From Dimorphilus gyrociliatus (taxonomy: Eukaryota > Annelida > Polychaeta > Dinophilidae), in contig CAJFCJ010000077.1 of the NCBI GenBank assembly GCA_904063045.1, forward strand, positions 129,625-159,335: 29,711 nt of DNA, given 5' to 3'. Position numbers and translations under genes: made by a program. This document shows, in pieces, positions 10,978 through 22,300 of this stretch (its first letter is position 1; every line of letters starts with the position of its first letter). A model generated the notes under the pieces. It was not told where the DNA came from, did not search any database, and saw only the letters and a program-made list of their open reading frames with translations.

Positions 10978-11271
10978 ATATTAAAGAAATATGTAATTTA
11001 TAAAATTTCATTAAAGACTGAAAACACTTTTTGGCTGATTTCAATAGAATAAAAACAGAATTAATATTCAATTTTTTCCGGTTGGTAGACTAACATCAGT
11101 TTTACAAAAGATATTTGATATTTGAAAGTAGCTTCACTTTATAAGAAATTCATGTTTTATATATATACAGTATAGGCAAAAAGTTCCCAGTCACCTTGTA
11201 AAATTTCGTTTAAAATTTATGACATTGAGGAAATTAAAAGATAAAAATTATTATAATTGATATAGAAGACA
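10978..11271. other. AT-rich spacer, nothing recognised
   Basis: A short unique stretch between MITE C and the possible secreted ORF, with no coding signal. Confidence 0.4.
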
Positions 11272-11457
11272 CTACCCACAGTTTCCATGTATTAACGCCA
11301 CCCTTAATATAAAAACCTTCCTTGAATTCAATAGGTATGTTTCTCCTATTTCTTCCACATAAAAAAAATAGTTACCAATAAATGATAAAGGTATTGAAGT
11401 TGCCAAATTTGATGAGATTATTATTAATCCAACTAGTAGTATTTTCTTTAATATCAT
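11272..11457 (-). CDS. Short possible secreted peptide, uncertain
   Basis: A 61-codon frame starts MILKKILLVGLIIISSN, a plausible signal peptide with a basic start and a hydrophobic core. No family is recognisable after it. A possible donor after LSFI (gtaact) suggests it may be only the first exon of a small secreted gene, but no downstream exon could be joined in phase with confidence. Neighbours are a MITE on one side and AT-rich non-coding DNA on the other. It could equally be a chance frame; the only support is the signal-like N-terminus. Confidence 0.25.
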   Translation of the reverse strand: MILKKILLVGLIIISSNLATSIPLSFIGNYFFYVEEIGETYLLNSRKVFILRVALIHGNCG

Positions 11458-12189
11458 TTTACAAATTTCTTTTGATAAACATGATTTGTTTTATTTATTA
11501 CTGAATAAATATCCCAATAAAATATCAGAATAATTAAACCATTTAACAATCCAAAAAGTGACAAAATAATGAATGTATATCGACATCCATTTTGTCTTTC
11601 ATTCGTTAAATATAATAAAAAACACAAAGAATATATTGAATAATAATTCTGTTAGAGATTTAAAGAACTACTCAATGTCGTTTTTTTTAAATTTTTATGA
11701 TCAGATTGATGCTTGGAAAAGAGAAAATTTGACGTTGATCAACTTTCTTAGAAGACAAAATAACTATTTTATTTTTGCATATCTGTTTATTATTGTTCAA
11801 AAAGAAATTAAATCCTATCAGACTAATTTCATTGCAAACAGTAGACATTTTTTTTAATTATAATTTGATTTTCTAATTTAAAAGTAATGTTTTGTTTGCA
11901 AAAAATATATGAAATACTGAATGAAGGGGCAAACCTGTCTCTCTATCAGTAAATACTTATTTATTAGAATATCTACTAAACAAAAAACTGTGAATTTAAA
12001 AAAGTAAAAGTTAAGTATAAGTCTTGTCTTTTTTCAATTTTTGAACAGCTGATGCATGCATTTTCATTTGAATTTTATCGTACTTTTTCCACAGTTTTAT
12101 TTTTCAAAAATGTAATAATCAACTGTTCTCACAAAGTTTACTGTTTATTTTTGGTTGTGGCCTAGAAAAAATCAGGAACGGGAAAGTTG
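11458..12189. other. No recognised gene
   Basis: The longest plus frame here (11573-11857, 94 codons) is AT-driven, with no domain, signal peptide or splice context, and is not called as a gene. No repeat shared with other parts of the window was found. Confidence 0.4.
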
Positions 12190-12276
12190 TCTTCTTTTTG
12201 GAAAAGCCATCCACTTTTTGGGAAAACTTCTCGTCTCTTTGAGAGAACTTTTCCCCTTTTTGCAAAAGTAACTGCT
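12190..12276. repeat. Degenerate ~22-bp tandem repeat
   Basis: About four imperfect units follow one another, each with a pyrimidine run CTTTTT followed by G(G/C)(A/G)AAA (e.g. cttctttttggaaaag, cactttttgggaaaac). The units lie just 5' of the MULE transposase remnant. Confidence 0.5.
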
Positions 12277-12375
12277 TTAATTTTAAAAGAAATAGAAAAA
12301 AGTATATATAACATATTCAATCACTTACAAATAACAAATTATTCCAATCCAAAAAACTTCTTTGCTCACTTTTAG

Positions 12376-12966
12376 TTGGAATTATGGATTGTTTTACCAT
12401 CTGTTTTTCCAAATGTACCATTTCAAGGATGTGTTCTCCACTGGACACAAGCAGTTTTCAGGAAAATCCAAGTAATTTATTGTAATACATATTTAAATTA
12501 TAAAATAATTCCATGTTTTTAGAAATAATAAAGAAGCTAAAAATATGATGAGGAAGTTATCAGCACTTCTTTTTCTTCCATCTCAGGTAATTCGACCTAC
12601 TTTTTCATCTTTAAAAGAAGCTTTGAAGAAAAATTTATATAAAGATTTGTATGACTGTATAGAAAATACTTGGATTAGAAATTCTATTTGGACTCCAAAT
12701 AGTTGATCGTTTTTGGAATGAACATTCGCACATATAATAATGTTGAAGCATGGCATAGACAACTTAATGAAAAAAGTTTGCAAAATTCTTGCTTCTACAT
12801 ATTAGTTTATTACTTGAAGCAGGAGGCTTCTTTAATTTCAGTTTTCCAAAAACTTTTAAGAGAAAAGAAATTAAAAACATATAAAAAACAAATGACAATA
12901 ACAAAACAAAAGAAAATTTTTGTTATATGGAATGAATATAACTTTTGGTCAAATAACTGCATTTGA
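12376..12966 (+). pseudogene. MULE-type transposase remnant, frameshifted
   Basis: The piece starts after an acceptor-like cttttag with LELWIVLPSVFPNVPFQGC then VLHWTQAVFRKIQ, the MULE transposase core region (FP...GC.FH). After a gap it resumes as MMRKLSALLFLPSQV and NTWIRNSIWTPNS. The homologous frame then shifts by one base near 12700 and continues as FGMNIRTYNNVEAWHRQLNE, the conserved RTNN-EGWH-like end of the domain. The joint at 12472-12522 looks like a 51-nt intron but does not keep phase. With a frameshift, an in-frame stop and no upstream catalytic part, it is a decayed copy. An AATAAA follows at 13112-13117. MULE enzymes make 8-11 bp target duplications, so a relative could have moved the MITEs in this window. 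Confidence 0.75.
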
Positions 12967-13140
12967 TCTAAATGCACTGGAAATAAGCTATTGTTTTTTT
13001 GGTTTGTTTTAAATATTGATTATGTCATTGTGTATATGAGAAAATTTAGTTTTAAAAAATATTGTTTAACTAAAATACTAGACTTTTGTTTTTAAATGAA
13101 ATTTTATGAAAAATAAAGTGTATTTTCAAGTTGTATTTCA

Positions 13141-13623
13141 TTACTTACAGCATTTTCCTTCAAGTAGGCCAATATGAATATAAATTAGAGAACTAGTATA
13201 ACCAGCAGTATAGTGGGTTTCATTATTCAAATAGCAAATTTTATAGTTTTTTTTGAAGTCAAGAGATCTTAAAATATCATTACAAAGTTTTTTGTGAAAT
13301 TCTTTTTAGATTTTCTCTTATGAAATCTTACTTGCAATCGTCAGTTGCATAACACAACTCTAAGCAAGAATTTAATGAACCAGTATAGGCCTTAGAGCTT
13401 CCATTAGGAAAAAGTTTAATGTCATATCCTGGGATTGATGCGTTCAGTTTCTCATATAGACAATCTATAAAAAAGAAAATTGAACTTTAACAAACAATGC
13501 TCTATTTCAATAAATTAGAATTTAACAAAATTACTCACTGGATGGAAAACTTTCAATTTTAGTGAAAAGAACACAAATATAAATTATTATTAAAGGTATG
13601 GGAAAAAGTAGAAACACCTTCAT
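13141..13623 (-). CDS. Small secreted PAN/Apple-domain protein, 3 exons
   Basis: Exons are 13623-13539, 13464-13332 and 13267-13141. All junctions are GT-AG (gtgagt, gtaaga donors) and keep phase (1, then 2). The product is about 114 aa. Residues 1-27 (MKVFLLFPIPLIIIYICVLF...) form a signal peptide. The rest is one PAN/Apple-like module: NCLYEKLNASIPGYD, then SLNSCLELCYATDDCKSLDF, then YKICYLNNETHYTAGYT. The C-x3-C-x5-C spacing is typical of the PAN helix and loop. PAN domains bind proteins or glycans outside the cell. The last codons read GKCCK-stop; a gtaagt donor overlaps them, so a longer form with more exons is possible. The gene lies between the MULE relic and the PHD/FLYWCH gene, on the opposite strand to both. 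Confidence 0.75.
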
Positions 13624-14471
13624 GTTGAAGTTATTAGACAGTTTGATGACAGCAGTGAAAATCCTGAAATATATCAGTACAAAAAACAAATTTTTTTGTT
13701 CATTCTAATCCATTGTTCATCCTAAATTATATATAAAAAATCAAAGGAATATAGAAAACTGAAAAATGAAAGAATCTTTACATTTTTTTCAATATCATCG
13801 AATTATTTATTATATAGAGCACTTGAAAATGTCTTTGATGTATTTTTTCTTCCTTTTCTAATTAGTTTTATTTTTACATTCCATTCATATATTAATTGAA
13901 TTTTGAATTTGTAAGGATAGTCACTTTTTTTGATGAAATAAAAAAAGTATATTATACTTAATTTTTTGTTTTAAGATGAATACTTACATAGAAGTATTTA
14001 TTATTTAACATTTACAAATATAATTAGGCTAGTGACGTCATCAACATTTCAATTTGCGGTCTTTGACAAATGGAATGTTTTATTTGAAACTTCAGAAGGA
14101 ATTATATTGAAAATCAATTGAGTAGTTGTCATGTGGATGTTGTTTATAAATAACATTATATGTTATAACTGGTATAATCAAAATTAATTTTACTTCATCA
14201 TTTATGAAATTTACCCATTGTGGGCGAAATCGTACCTGGATGAAATTTTAACTGTCAACATGAGAAAATCAAAAAATGAAATAATTAATTTATTTGTTTT
14301 AACAAATATGTGATATACAAGTACCAGTTTTTTTCAGGTCAGCCATTTGGAATTTGTTTGTTGATTACTTGATAAGAGAATCTTGAAATAGTATTATAAA
14401 TATTTGTTTTAAAGTTTTCTGCTGCTTTTCAAATAATAAATTAAACATTTCAAATCTGCACATTTTGAAAT
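13624..14471. other. Intergenic, nothing recognised
   Basis: An AT-rich stretch between the divergent PAN and PHD/FLYWCH genes, presumably holding both promoters. No clear core promoter motif or repeat stands out. Confidence 0.4.
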
Positions 14472-15070
14472 ATGGCAATCAAGTGCAAAAATTGCAAACT
14501 TACAGTTTATGGAAGACAGAAGAGAAAATTCTGTTTGCTCTGTAATGAGCTTCTTCATGAAAAGTGTATCATCAGTAAGAATTTTGTAAATCATCTTCAT
14601 TCATATTGTAAATATACAATTATTTCCTTTCAGATTCCAGGCTGTCAGTTTGTCTGGATTGTGAAAAAAGACAGTGTCTTCTTCAAATGACAAGACTAGA
14701 AGATCAAGGAATGAAAGAAAGAGTTGCTTTGGATGAGAATGAAGATGAAAAGATTGATGAAGAGACAACAGATAACAGAAAAGGTGATGATCTTAGAGAT
14801 TCAAATACAAATAATGATGAAATATCATCAGTCAATGCTGTTGACACTTTCCAAGAAGTTATGGATAATGATTTTAAAATAATTAGTGGTGGAAGTCAAC
14901 TGGGAAAGGACATTCTGATACACAATGGATTTTCATTCACACTCAAGGCTAAAACTGGTGCCAGCTGCAATATTTTTTCAGGACATACCGCAATCTTTCC
15001 AGTATTTCAAGGGTTTTTTGTTTCTTCAGATATTTTAATTCCTTTTTCAGTTTGTATTGTTTCTCTATGA
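14472..15070 (+). CDS. PHD-like zinc finger plus partial FLYWCH protein
   Basis: Exon 1 (from ATG 14472) gives CKNCKLTVYGRQ, FCLLC and LLHEKC. Exon 2 from 14634 gives VCLDCEKRQC, completing a C4-H-C3 cross-brace like a PHD/RING finger. The best intron is 14575-14633 (gtaaga...tttcag, 59 nt); a 26-nt intron from 14608 keeps the same phase. An acidic linker of about 45 residues rich in D, E and N follows, then FKIISGGSQLGKDILI and FSFTLKAKT, the first half of a FLYWCH domain. The frame loses the domain's Trp-Cys part and ends at 15070. It may therefore be truncated, or continue by another splice, for example at the gtgcca near 14957. Such fingers usually act in the nucleus or in transposon-derived proteins. 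It is related to the relic at 3056-3307. Confidence 0.55.
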
Positions 15071-16929
15071 AAAAGACATGTATCCTGTTTAAAAACCTTA
15101 TGGTTTTTGTTAAATAAGTTATACTAAGTAACGTCTATGATAGCCAATAGAGGGCAATGATCCTTTTAAACGTAACGTTATATTAACACTCGCCAGGTGG
15201 CTCTTGCAGTAATATATTTTTATTTTAGCTAAAAATGATTCAACGATTTTTATTATAATTAAATTTTTCTTTGCTGGAATGTCACTAAAGAGAGCTTTTA
15301 TGAATGCTTGTTTATAAATTATTCTCTATAAATTTTGTATTTTAAATGATGAAACTCAGAGGCTGAACCTGACGTAATATAAATTACAGCTGTCTTTATC
15401 AGCAGTATTAGAACAATAAGGTTCGTTACAATGAAATGATAATATTTGATTGGAACAAGAGTTTTGTTTCACACATAAAGAATCCCTATAAAACCATTTA
15501 GGACATTACTATAGAAAAGAAGATAAAATCTCACACTGCTCATTCGTGACATTGTACAGTTTAGCCAATAGTTTCTTTACAAAAAAGGCCACTGTTTGCT
15601 GTATTTTATAAAAAATAGTTTTATTATTTGTCCTTTACAAATTTCCAATCCAAAATCTTACTCCAAAATATCTCCAAAATGATTGTTTTCAACAACAAAC
15701 AAATCAATAGACACTCAAAGAAATATTTTGTAAGCATTTAGAAATAAAGAAAGTTTGAGAGAGAGAGAGAGACAGCAATCAATGATAAAGACTTCAATGT
15801 ATGGCTTCAGGGGATTAAACTATAATCCTTTTCATTAATTTAATACACAGTATCATATATCTTTTTTTATTATAATAATATATTAATATAAATATAAATA
15901 TAGTCAAAGACATAACGACTAGTTTTGATGACCAGGAAAGCTGGCTTTTATACAATTTTTACTTTTCACTTGTCTTTATAAATGCTTTGTTATTACATTC
16001 ACACCTTAATTAAGACGTAAATATCATTCGTTTAACATTGATCATACCTATTGTATCTACTCCAAATTATTAAGAATACTATAATTATTTGTATAGTAAA
16101 AGCATTATGTTAGTAAAAGTCGATAAATAGCGATAACCTACTATAGTGACTTACTCAACAACAACATATACAAGAAACTTAGACAAATATTAATTTGAAA
16201 GTGACGGTAAAAAAGCCTGGTACCTGTCCAATACTAACAAACAGTAATAACTTTCTAAAGAAAGAATAATTGAAAAATAAATTACGGATTCAATGATGTT
16301 CCCTTTTTACCATAATTCATCAATTAATCTTATAGCTTAAGATTAAATAAACTTTGAGGGGGATTATATTACAGGATAAACTGGTTAATCCATTAAATAA
16401 GAATACTGGACAGATAACAAAAAAAATCAATGTTTGTTCCACTTTTTTTTTGAAAATATAACTTATTTTTAGATCTATATAAAAATCCATACAATTCATT
16501 GGGGGTTACATAACATATTTTTATCTTTTTAACATTTCGGCAATAATTAGTACAATTCAACTCGGAAAGGTTTTACCCATAATACGTATACACTTCCCTT
16601 AATCAACTAAATATATAGCTACATATTTTTTAACCAATCTTCATTATTGTATATTTTCCATTATTTAATCTCTTAAAAATTCTTTACCAAATGGGCATAC
16701 TGGTAGAGAAAGATTCTTTGTGCACTCTTTACAGAATCAAACTACATAAGAAAAACCCAACATTCATTTTCAGTGCTGTGAAAAAATTCAAAAATTTCAC
16801 CTCATTTACAAAGTAGAAACACAAATAGAATAATTTGATTTCGTTTTTGTCAAATGAGATTAGTTAATTTAATTAGACATAATCTCCTGATCATCATTCT
16901 AATTTTAATCTATTTGCACTGATAATCAC
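15071..16929. other. Long AT-rich non-coding stretch
   Basis: No open frame above background, no tRNA-like or rRNA-like segment and no copy of the MITE family. It contains a GA microsatellite (15757-15772) and many A/T homopolymers. It may hold distal parts of the PHD/FLYWCH gene, but nothing supports that. Confidence 0.45.
15757..15772. repeat. (GA)8 microsatellite
   Basis: A pure alternating G/A run within non-coding DNA. Confidence 0.9.
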
Positions 16930-17076
16930 CAATGTCTATTTTTCAATTTTTGTCTATTAAAAATCATACGAATCATTGTCCGATAAACATTGTAATTGAC
17001 GATTTGGGGTTAGGGTTAGGATTAGGGTTAGTTTCAAACAAAAATTTAATAACCATTTTTTTTTGTATAGACATTG
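16930..17076. mobile_element. Small inverted-repeat element with telomere-like core
   Basis: The ends are perfect 10-bp inverted repeats (caatgtctat ... atagacattg) 147 bp apart, with further imperfect A/T pairing inside. The core at 17006-17030 is ggggttagggttagg then attagggtta. The TIR is unrelated to the main MITE family and no clear target duplication is seen, so this may be a second MITE type or an interstitial telomeric tract flanked by chance repeats. Confidence 0.4.
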
Positions 17077-17356
17077 TGTTTTTCATTGAATAAGAAATAA
17101 GTTTTTATTTTTTGAATTTGATATTGTGTCACTCTTCATAAATAATGCATTTATTTGCATGTTAGCTGTCAAAAATGACGTTTTTGTGTGTTATGAATGG
17201 GGGTGTCGGTGATGGTATGAATGTATGATAAGCATGAATGTTCGAGAGAGAATGTTGTGAGGGTAATTCGAGATTCGCATTCCATGAATCTTGATTCAGG
17301 GATTAATATACAAAACACGAATTTCGTGGTGCTTGTTTATCTCTTAGGGGTCAAGT

Positions 17357-17575
17357 ATGCCAGATGACTGCTCAGAGAAAGCACTGAGTAGTGTCCGACG
17401 GACTTGTAAAGGAACACTGCTAATAAGTGGTGGTGGTGCGCTGAAACACGAAGACAAAACAAATAAAGACGGACAACTAGTGCAGCTTGTCGGTTGTGCA
17501 CTAAGATATAATGATATATCAGTAGACTTTAGATATAAAGGTACATTAGAAATACTTCTATTTCGTAGGAATTAG
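17357..17575 (+). other. GC-richer island with a 72-codon open frame
   Basis: Against the AT-rich background, about 17160-17560 is clearly richer in G and C. It contains an open frame starting MPDDCSEKALSSVRRTCKG with a Gly-rich ISGGGALKHE stretch. No domain is recognised and no splice partners are obvious. It may be an exon, a gene fragment captured by a repeat, or a SINE-like or RNA-derived sequence. It is listed because its composition differs from its surroundings. Confidence 0.3.
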
Positions 17576-18129
17576 AATGATAGAACTTTAGAAAGACAAA
17601 AGTCTCTTAGAATACTTAAAAGAATTCTGACTTTATGAATTGAAATTTAAATGAAAAACAAAGTGCAGAGAATGAAAATGAGTAAAAACATTGCTTCAGG
17701 GCACATATTCCAGTAGAGAGATTTGTTACCTTTAGACTTATCTGAACTGTAAAATTTCCATCATTCAGCTTGATCTACTGAAATGTCATTTGAAAATCAT
17801 TTTAGGTTATTATCAATGAGCTGTTAAAACTCACCCTTACATATCAACTTTTTATTTTTTTGTGCCACATCTGGATTTTTGACACCATTTTCTTCTGTGG
17901 GACAATGGATTGTGTCTTACCATTTACTATTAAACATAATACCTATCTTAAAAATTACAAGGTTAATCTATGTAGGTTTGCAAACTTAACTAGATATAGC
18001 TCTTCGATGTTTTAGATAGTTAATGTTTTGGTGTGAAGCTTTGATAACAAGATGTAATTTTGCCTTTTAAATCTATTTCTCAAGGACTCAATTCTAAATG
18101 TCATATGATATAAAATATTTGTTGATATG
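17576..18129. other. Intergenic, nothing recognised
   Basis: A unique AT-rich stretch ending at the target duplication of MITE D. Confidence 0.4.
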
Positions 18130-18336
18130 GGATGCGACAGAAAACATCCACAAATCAGTGCTTTTACCCTAACCCTAGCCCAGCCCTTAGCTGTACCTAA
18201 CCTTTACCATTACCCCTAACCCTTAGAGAAGACGCTCCTAAGTACAAATCAGTTGCTGTTTTCTTCTGCCTAACCATTTCTCAATCCAAATTTTTGTCTT
18301 GAAATTTTTCATTGGTGGACGATTTCTGTCGACCCC
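18130..18336 (-). mobile_element. MITE copy D (207 bp, 9-bp TSD gttgatatg)
   Basis: It starts GGATGCGACAGAAAACATCC and ends GATTTCTGTCGACCCC. Perfect 9-bp direct repeats gttgatatg lie at 18121-18129 and 18337-18345. The interior C-strand has taccctaaccctagccc. It belongs to the subfamily of copies A and E (ACTTAGGAG block on the minus strand). It lies about 450 bp downstream of the receptor gene's stop codon. Confidence 0.92.
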
Positions 18337-18781
18337 GTTGATATGTGTTTATTCTTAGCTAAATCCGAAAAATTCATTTGAAAATATGTTAAAATCATGT
18401 TCCAGAATAGAAAAAATAAATCTGTCTTGGTATATAGATATGGAAAAAGTATTGTTTGTGAAAGACTTCAAATATTTAATTTGATAAATAATGCTCACGC
18501 AACTGATAATAATTATAATATGAGTTTACATTGGTTCTGATTTTTCTCTCAGATTTTACTAATTTTAAAAATCTAGAAATATCTTCCTTAGGGAAATCAT
18601 TCTTGAAAAATTTGTCAAATATAGATTTAAAGAATTAAATACATTTTAGGAAAAAGTTAGCTAGAAAATATGGTTTGATTTAACAATAATTGAAATGTAT
18701 AATACTCTATTGTGTTTTTCAATTCTATTTGATCATTTTTTAAAAAATACATAGAAACAGTAAACAACAAGACAAAAAAAT

Positions 18782-19363
18782 TCAGTATCTTTTGAACAAG
18801 CAATGTCTTCTTTGGAGCAGTTTTCTCAGAAATATTCCGAATGAAAAAATATCCATCTTTTCATTCAATTCATCAAGAGTAGTAATTTTCTCTGGAATTA
18901 TAAATAGTTCGAAATAATCATTCTTTAATTTCTGCAAAAAATATAGATCACATTTAAATTTTTTATAAAGAATAGTTTTAATTTATTATTTTGACCAAAA
19001 GTAAAACATTCATCTCATTAAATTGGCCATTAAATGAAAAATTATTTTTGTGATGATATTGAATGGCCAAAATACAAGTTTCCATATAATTAAAGAAATT
19101 TTTAACATCGCTAATTAGTGTTTCCTTTGAATTGAATATATCAAGAAGATTCCTCATTTGAAGGGTTTTAGTAATCTTTTTATTTACTGAATCAAAAAAT
19201 AGACTGTCTATTATAAAAAACAGAGATTAATTAATAATAGTCATTTATGAGAATATTTTCAAGTACTCTACAAAACCTTCAGTTTTTATTGAATTAGTAA
19301 CATTTTCTATAAAAAGTTTTCTTTCAAAAAAAATCGTATGGTTAAAATTTCCAAAACAAAGAC
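18782..19363 (-). other. C-terminal protein-kinase-like domain of the receptor
   Basis: Four exons after TM7 (19363-19277, 19207-18996, 18931-18782, joined to 19545-19408) keep phase at every GT-AG junction, with introns of 44, 69 and 64 nt. The C-lobe is recognisable: METCILAIQYHHKNN matches the alpha-E helix (L-x-Y-L-H), FNGQFNEMNVLL aligns to HRDLxxxNVLL, KLKNDYF to the DFG strand, IIPEK to APE, and MDIFSFGIFLRKLLQRR to the alpha-F D-x-Y-S-F-G motif. The catalytic Asp of HRD is Gln, DFG reads DYF, the activation loop is very short and the N-lobe has only a vestigial glycine loop (CFGNF) with no clear VAVK lysine. It is most likely a pseudokinase used as a scaffold or regulatory tail. Confidence 0.75.
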
Positions 19364-22300
19364 CTAAAAATAACGTAATTACTTTTTCTTTATTTTCAGT
19401 TTCCTACATCTCTTCCACATGGAAAAAAATTCACCAAATGTATGGAAAATAGGATTCAAAACTGAATTTAATGGAATAAACATAATAATAATAAAAGCAT
19501 ATACATTATTACTCATTTGTAGATTTGAAAACACTGACCAAATTCCTAAAAATAGAAAAAAAAAGATAGTAAAGGTTTGAAAAATGATAAATATTAGAAA
19601 ATTAAAAAAATTCAACCCAAAAGAGAAATTGGTAACCAAATAATTATATTTGATGAAATAATTAGATAAATTGATGGTGAAATAGTCTTCTTTCCATTCA
19701 TAATCTTTTCTCCGATATTCTTTTTACTTTGCCTAACTTTTTTCAAAATTAATATATATAGAAATGCATTTAGGAAACAAAGCAAGAAGATAAAAACACC
19801 ATAAACAATAAATGAATAATATGATAGTCTATTGTGTTTTTCAGTTCTTATTTGTAATTTGAAACAAATTGGAGAATCATTGTGAATATTCTAAGAAAAA
19901 AAAACAAGTTTAAACATTCATAATTATTTCTCTTTTTTTTTATTAACATTGAAGTAATATACAGGAAATACTGCCAAAGCTACACAAATCCAAAGTGAAG
20001 TTATTAATGTTAAAAGTGACAGTTTTTTTGAAAATTGAAAACTTGCAACAGAATTTATAGCATGAAATTTTTCAAAACTTATAACAAGTAGACTAACTGT
20101 AGAAAATAGAAGTGAAAAATTCATTAAAGCTCCTATAATTTTACAAAGATTTCCAGAAGTCCAACTATGTTCATGTTCAAAAAATTCCCCTCTAAAACAA
20201 ACGTCTACTGATCCTAATATGACTAAACAAACTGAACTTAGAAGATCACTTGAAGACAGTGAAATATAAAATATATGCGATGGTCTTTTAAATTTTGATA
20301 TTCTAAAGAAAATTGAAAATATATTTGCAGTTAAACCAAATAGGCCTAACGTCCATAGGATGACTTTTAATAACACAGAAGCTAATAAATCTGAACAAGT
20401 ATTAAAAACAGATTTCTTAGGAGTGCATTCTGCTTCAGAACTCTTATATTTCCAGACAAAGCAACATAATACAAAGTAATCACTTTTAACCATTTCTATT
20501 AGATTTAAATGCTCAATTATTATTTTACTATAATCAATTGGATATTTTGACATCGATAAATCCAATATTTTAATAGAATTCTTTAAAAATATTCTATTTT
20601 CAATATATTTAATATAACAATCTTTAATTTTTAAAATAGTCAGTTTTGGCAATTGACCAAAGAAAAACTGTGGCAGTGATTGAATCATTGTATAAGAGAT
20701 ATCTAAATATATTAGATTAGGTGAATAACTAAAATTAATTAGTTGTTTTAATGGATTTCTTGAAAGATCAAAATATTGTAGGATTAACATTTTTTTCCAT
20801 TGAAATATATCTTCCATGCTAGTTAATTTATTTTTTTGTAAATTTAAATAAATTAAATTTTTAGTTTGAAAATTCTTCCAAAAGTTATTCAAATTACAAT
20901 TTTCTACTGTTAAATGAGTGAGATTTTTTGAAATAAACTTTCCATAAAATGTTCTAAAATGATGAAAAGCCATTCTTTTGTAAATTTTTAAGAGTTTCGA
21001 AAGGTTGAAAGCATTTTGCTTTTCCATCGCAAAAAAGGAGATATTATAAGCTTGGAAATATTTACAGTTGCTTGAGCAAGTTTGAACTGAAGATTTGGGA
21101 CAAAAAATTTCATCATTTCCATGTTTACAATTTTTAATACCGTCACAAACTTTTGTTATGTTTATGTATAAAATTTGATTTCTGCATTTAAAAAATCCTT
21201 CTGGTTTGAAATCATCTAAGCAAAAATTGAATTTATTTTTTGTTGATAAAGATTTGAAATTAGAAAATTTCATTCAATTTTTTAGTATCTAACATAATAA
21301 TATGACTGAAATTTTCAACATCTAATTTATAGATTTACAGCAATTTTCTTCATCTTCATTAGTCCAACAATGATTAATTCCATCACAAATCTGTTCAATT
21401 GATATACAATATTTCATTTTTGAACAAAGAAAGTAACCTTTAGAACATGATGTTCTACTGCAGTTAACAAGATTTGAAAATGGGGTATGGACTTTTGTTA
21501 GAAGATCTCCCTTAGAATTATAGTTCAATTGACATAAATCATCATTTTTTTCGTTAACATTTTCAATTCTAAATTAAAGAAGTTTTTTCAAAAAGAAATT
21601 TATTCTTCAAAGGAGGTATTCACAGAAACTATCCATGATTGTTCATAAATCTTAGATCATCCCCAAAGTCAAAAACTCTATCATTTTTATAAATTACCCT
21701 ATTGTCCATCCAGAATCAGCTCTGTCTACAAACCCTCCCCACTACCAAAACAAATGAATAGTTTCTGTTGATTGATTTTGACAAATCTGTGTTAAGTACT
21801 TGGAAATGAAATCTTTTTTCAGCATTTGCATGCAAGATGAAGATTGTTCGTCAATTCCATCCAGACAATTATATGTCAAATCGCATTTGGAATTGGAATT
21901 TTTACACTGACCGTCACAATAAATTTGGGATTTTTTATTGCAAACTAATCATTTTGAAAATGGAACTGTTAGATTATTTTGTTTAAAAAAACCAAAAAAG
22001 AAAAATAATACTTTCAATTGTTTGATTAGTTTCTATTTTATATTGTAGACAATTCTCATCTGTATCATCTAGGCAATTGATTTCATTGTCACATATTTTT
22101 TGAGTATGAATACATTGGCCATTTTTGCATTGTCTACAATTTTTTAAATACTGAAATAAATCAATATTCAAGAAATAATAGTTAGCTGAAAAAACCTGTT
22201 GTTTTTATCACAGATTTCTCTATCTGTATTTAAATTATTTGAGAAAATAGGAATGAAGTTTTTCAATAAATGTGAAATTACCACAAAACAATTCATCAGA

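Noticed and set aside
11573-11857. 94-codon plus frame
   Set aside because: Composition is driven by A/T; no domain, signal peptide or splice partners.
12187-12375. 62-codon plus frame before the MULE remnant
   Set aside because: It mostly translates the degenerate 22-bp tandem repeat.
16930-17076. Chromosome-end telomere
   Set aside because: The TTAGGG-like run is only about 25 bp and is internal, with unique sequence on both sides.
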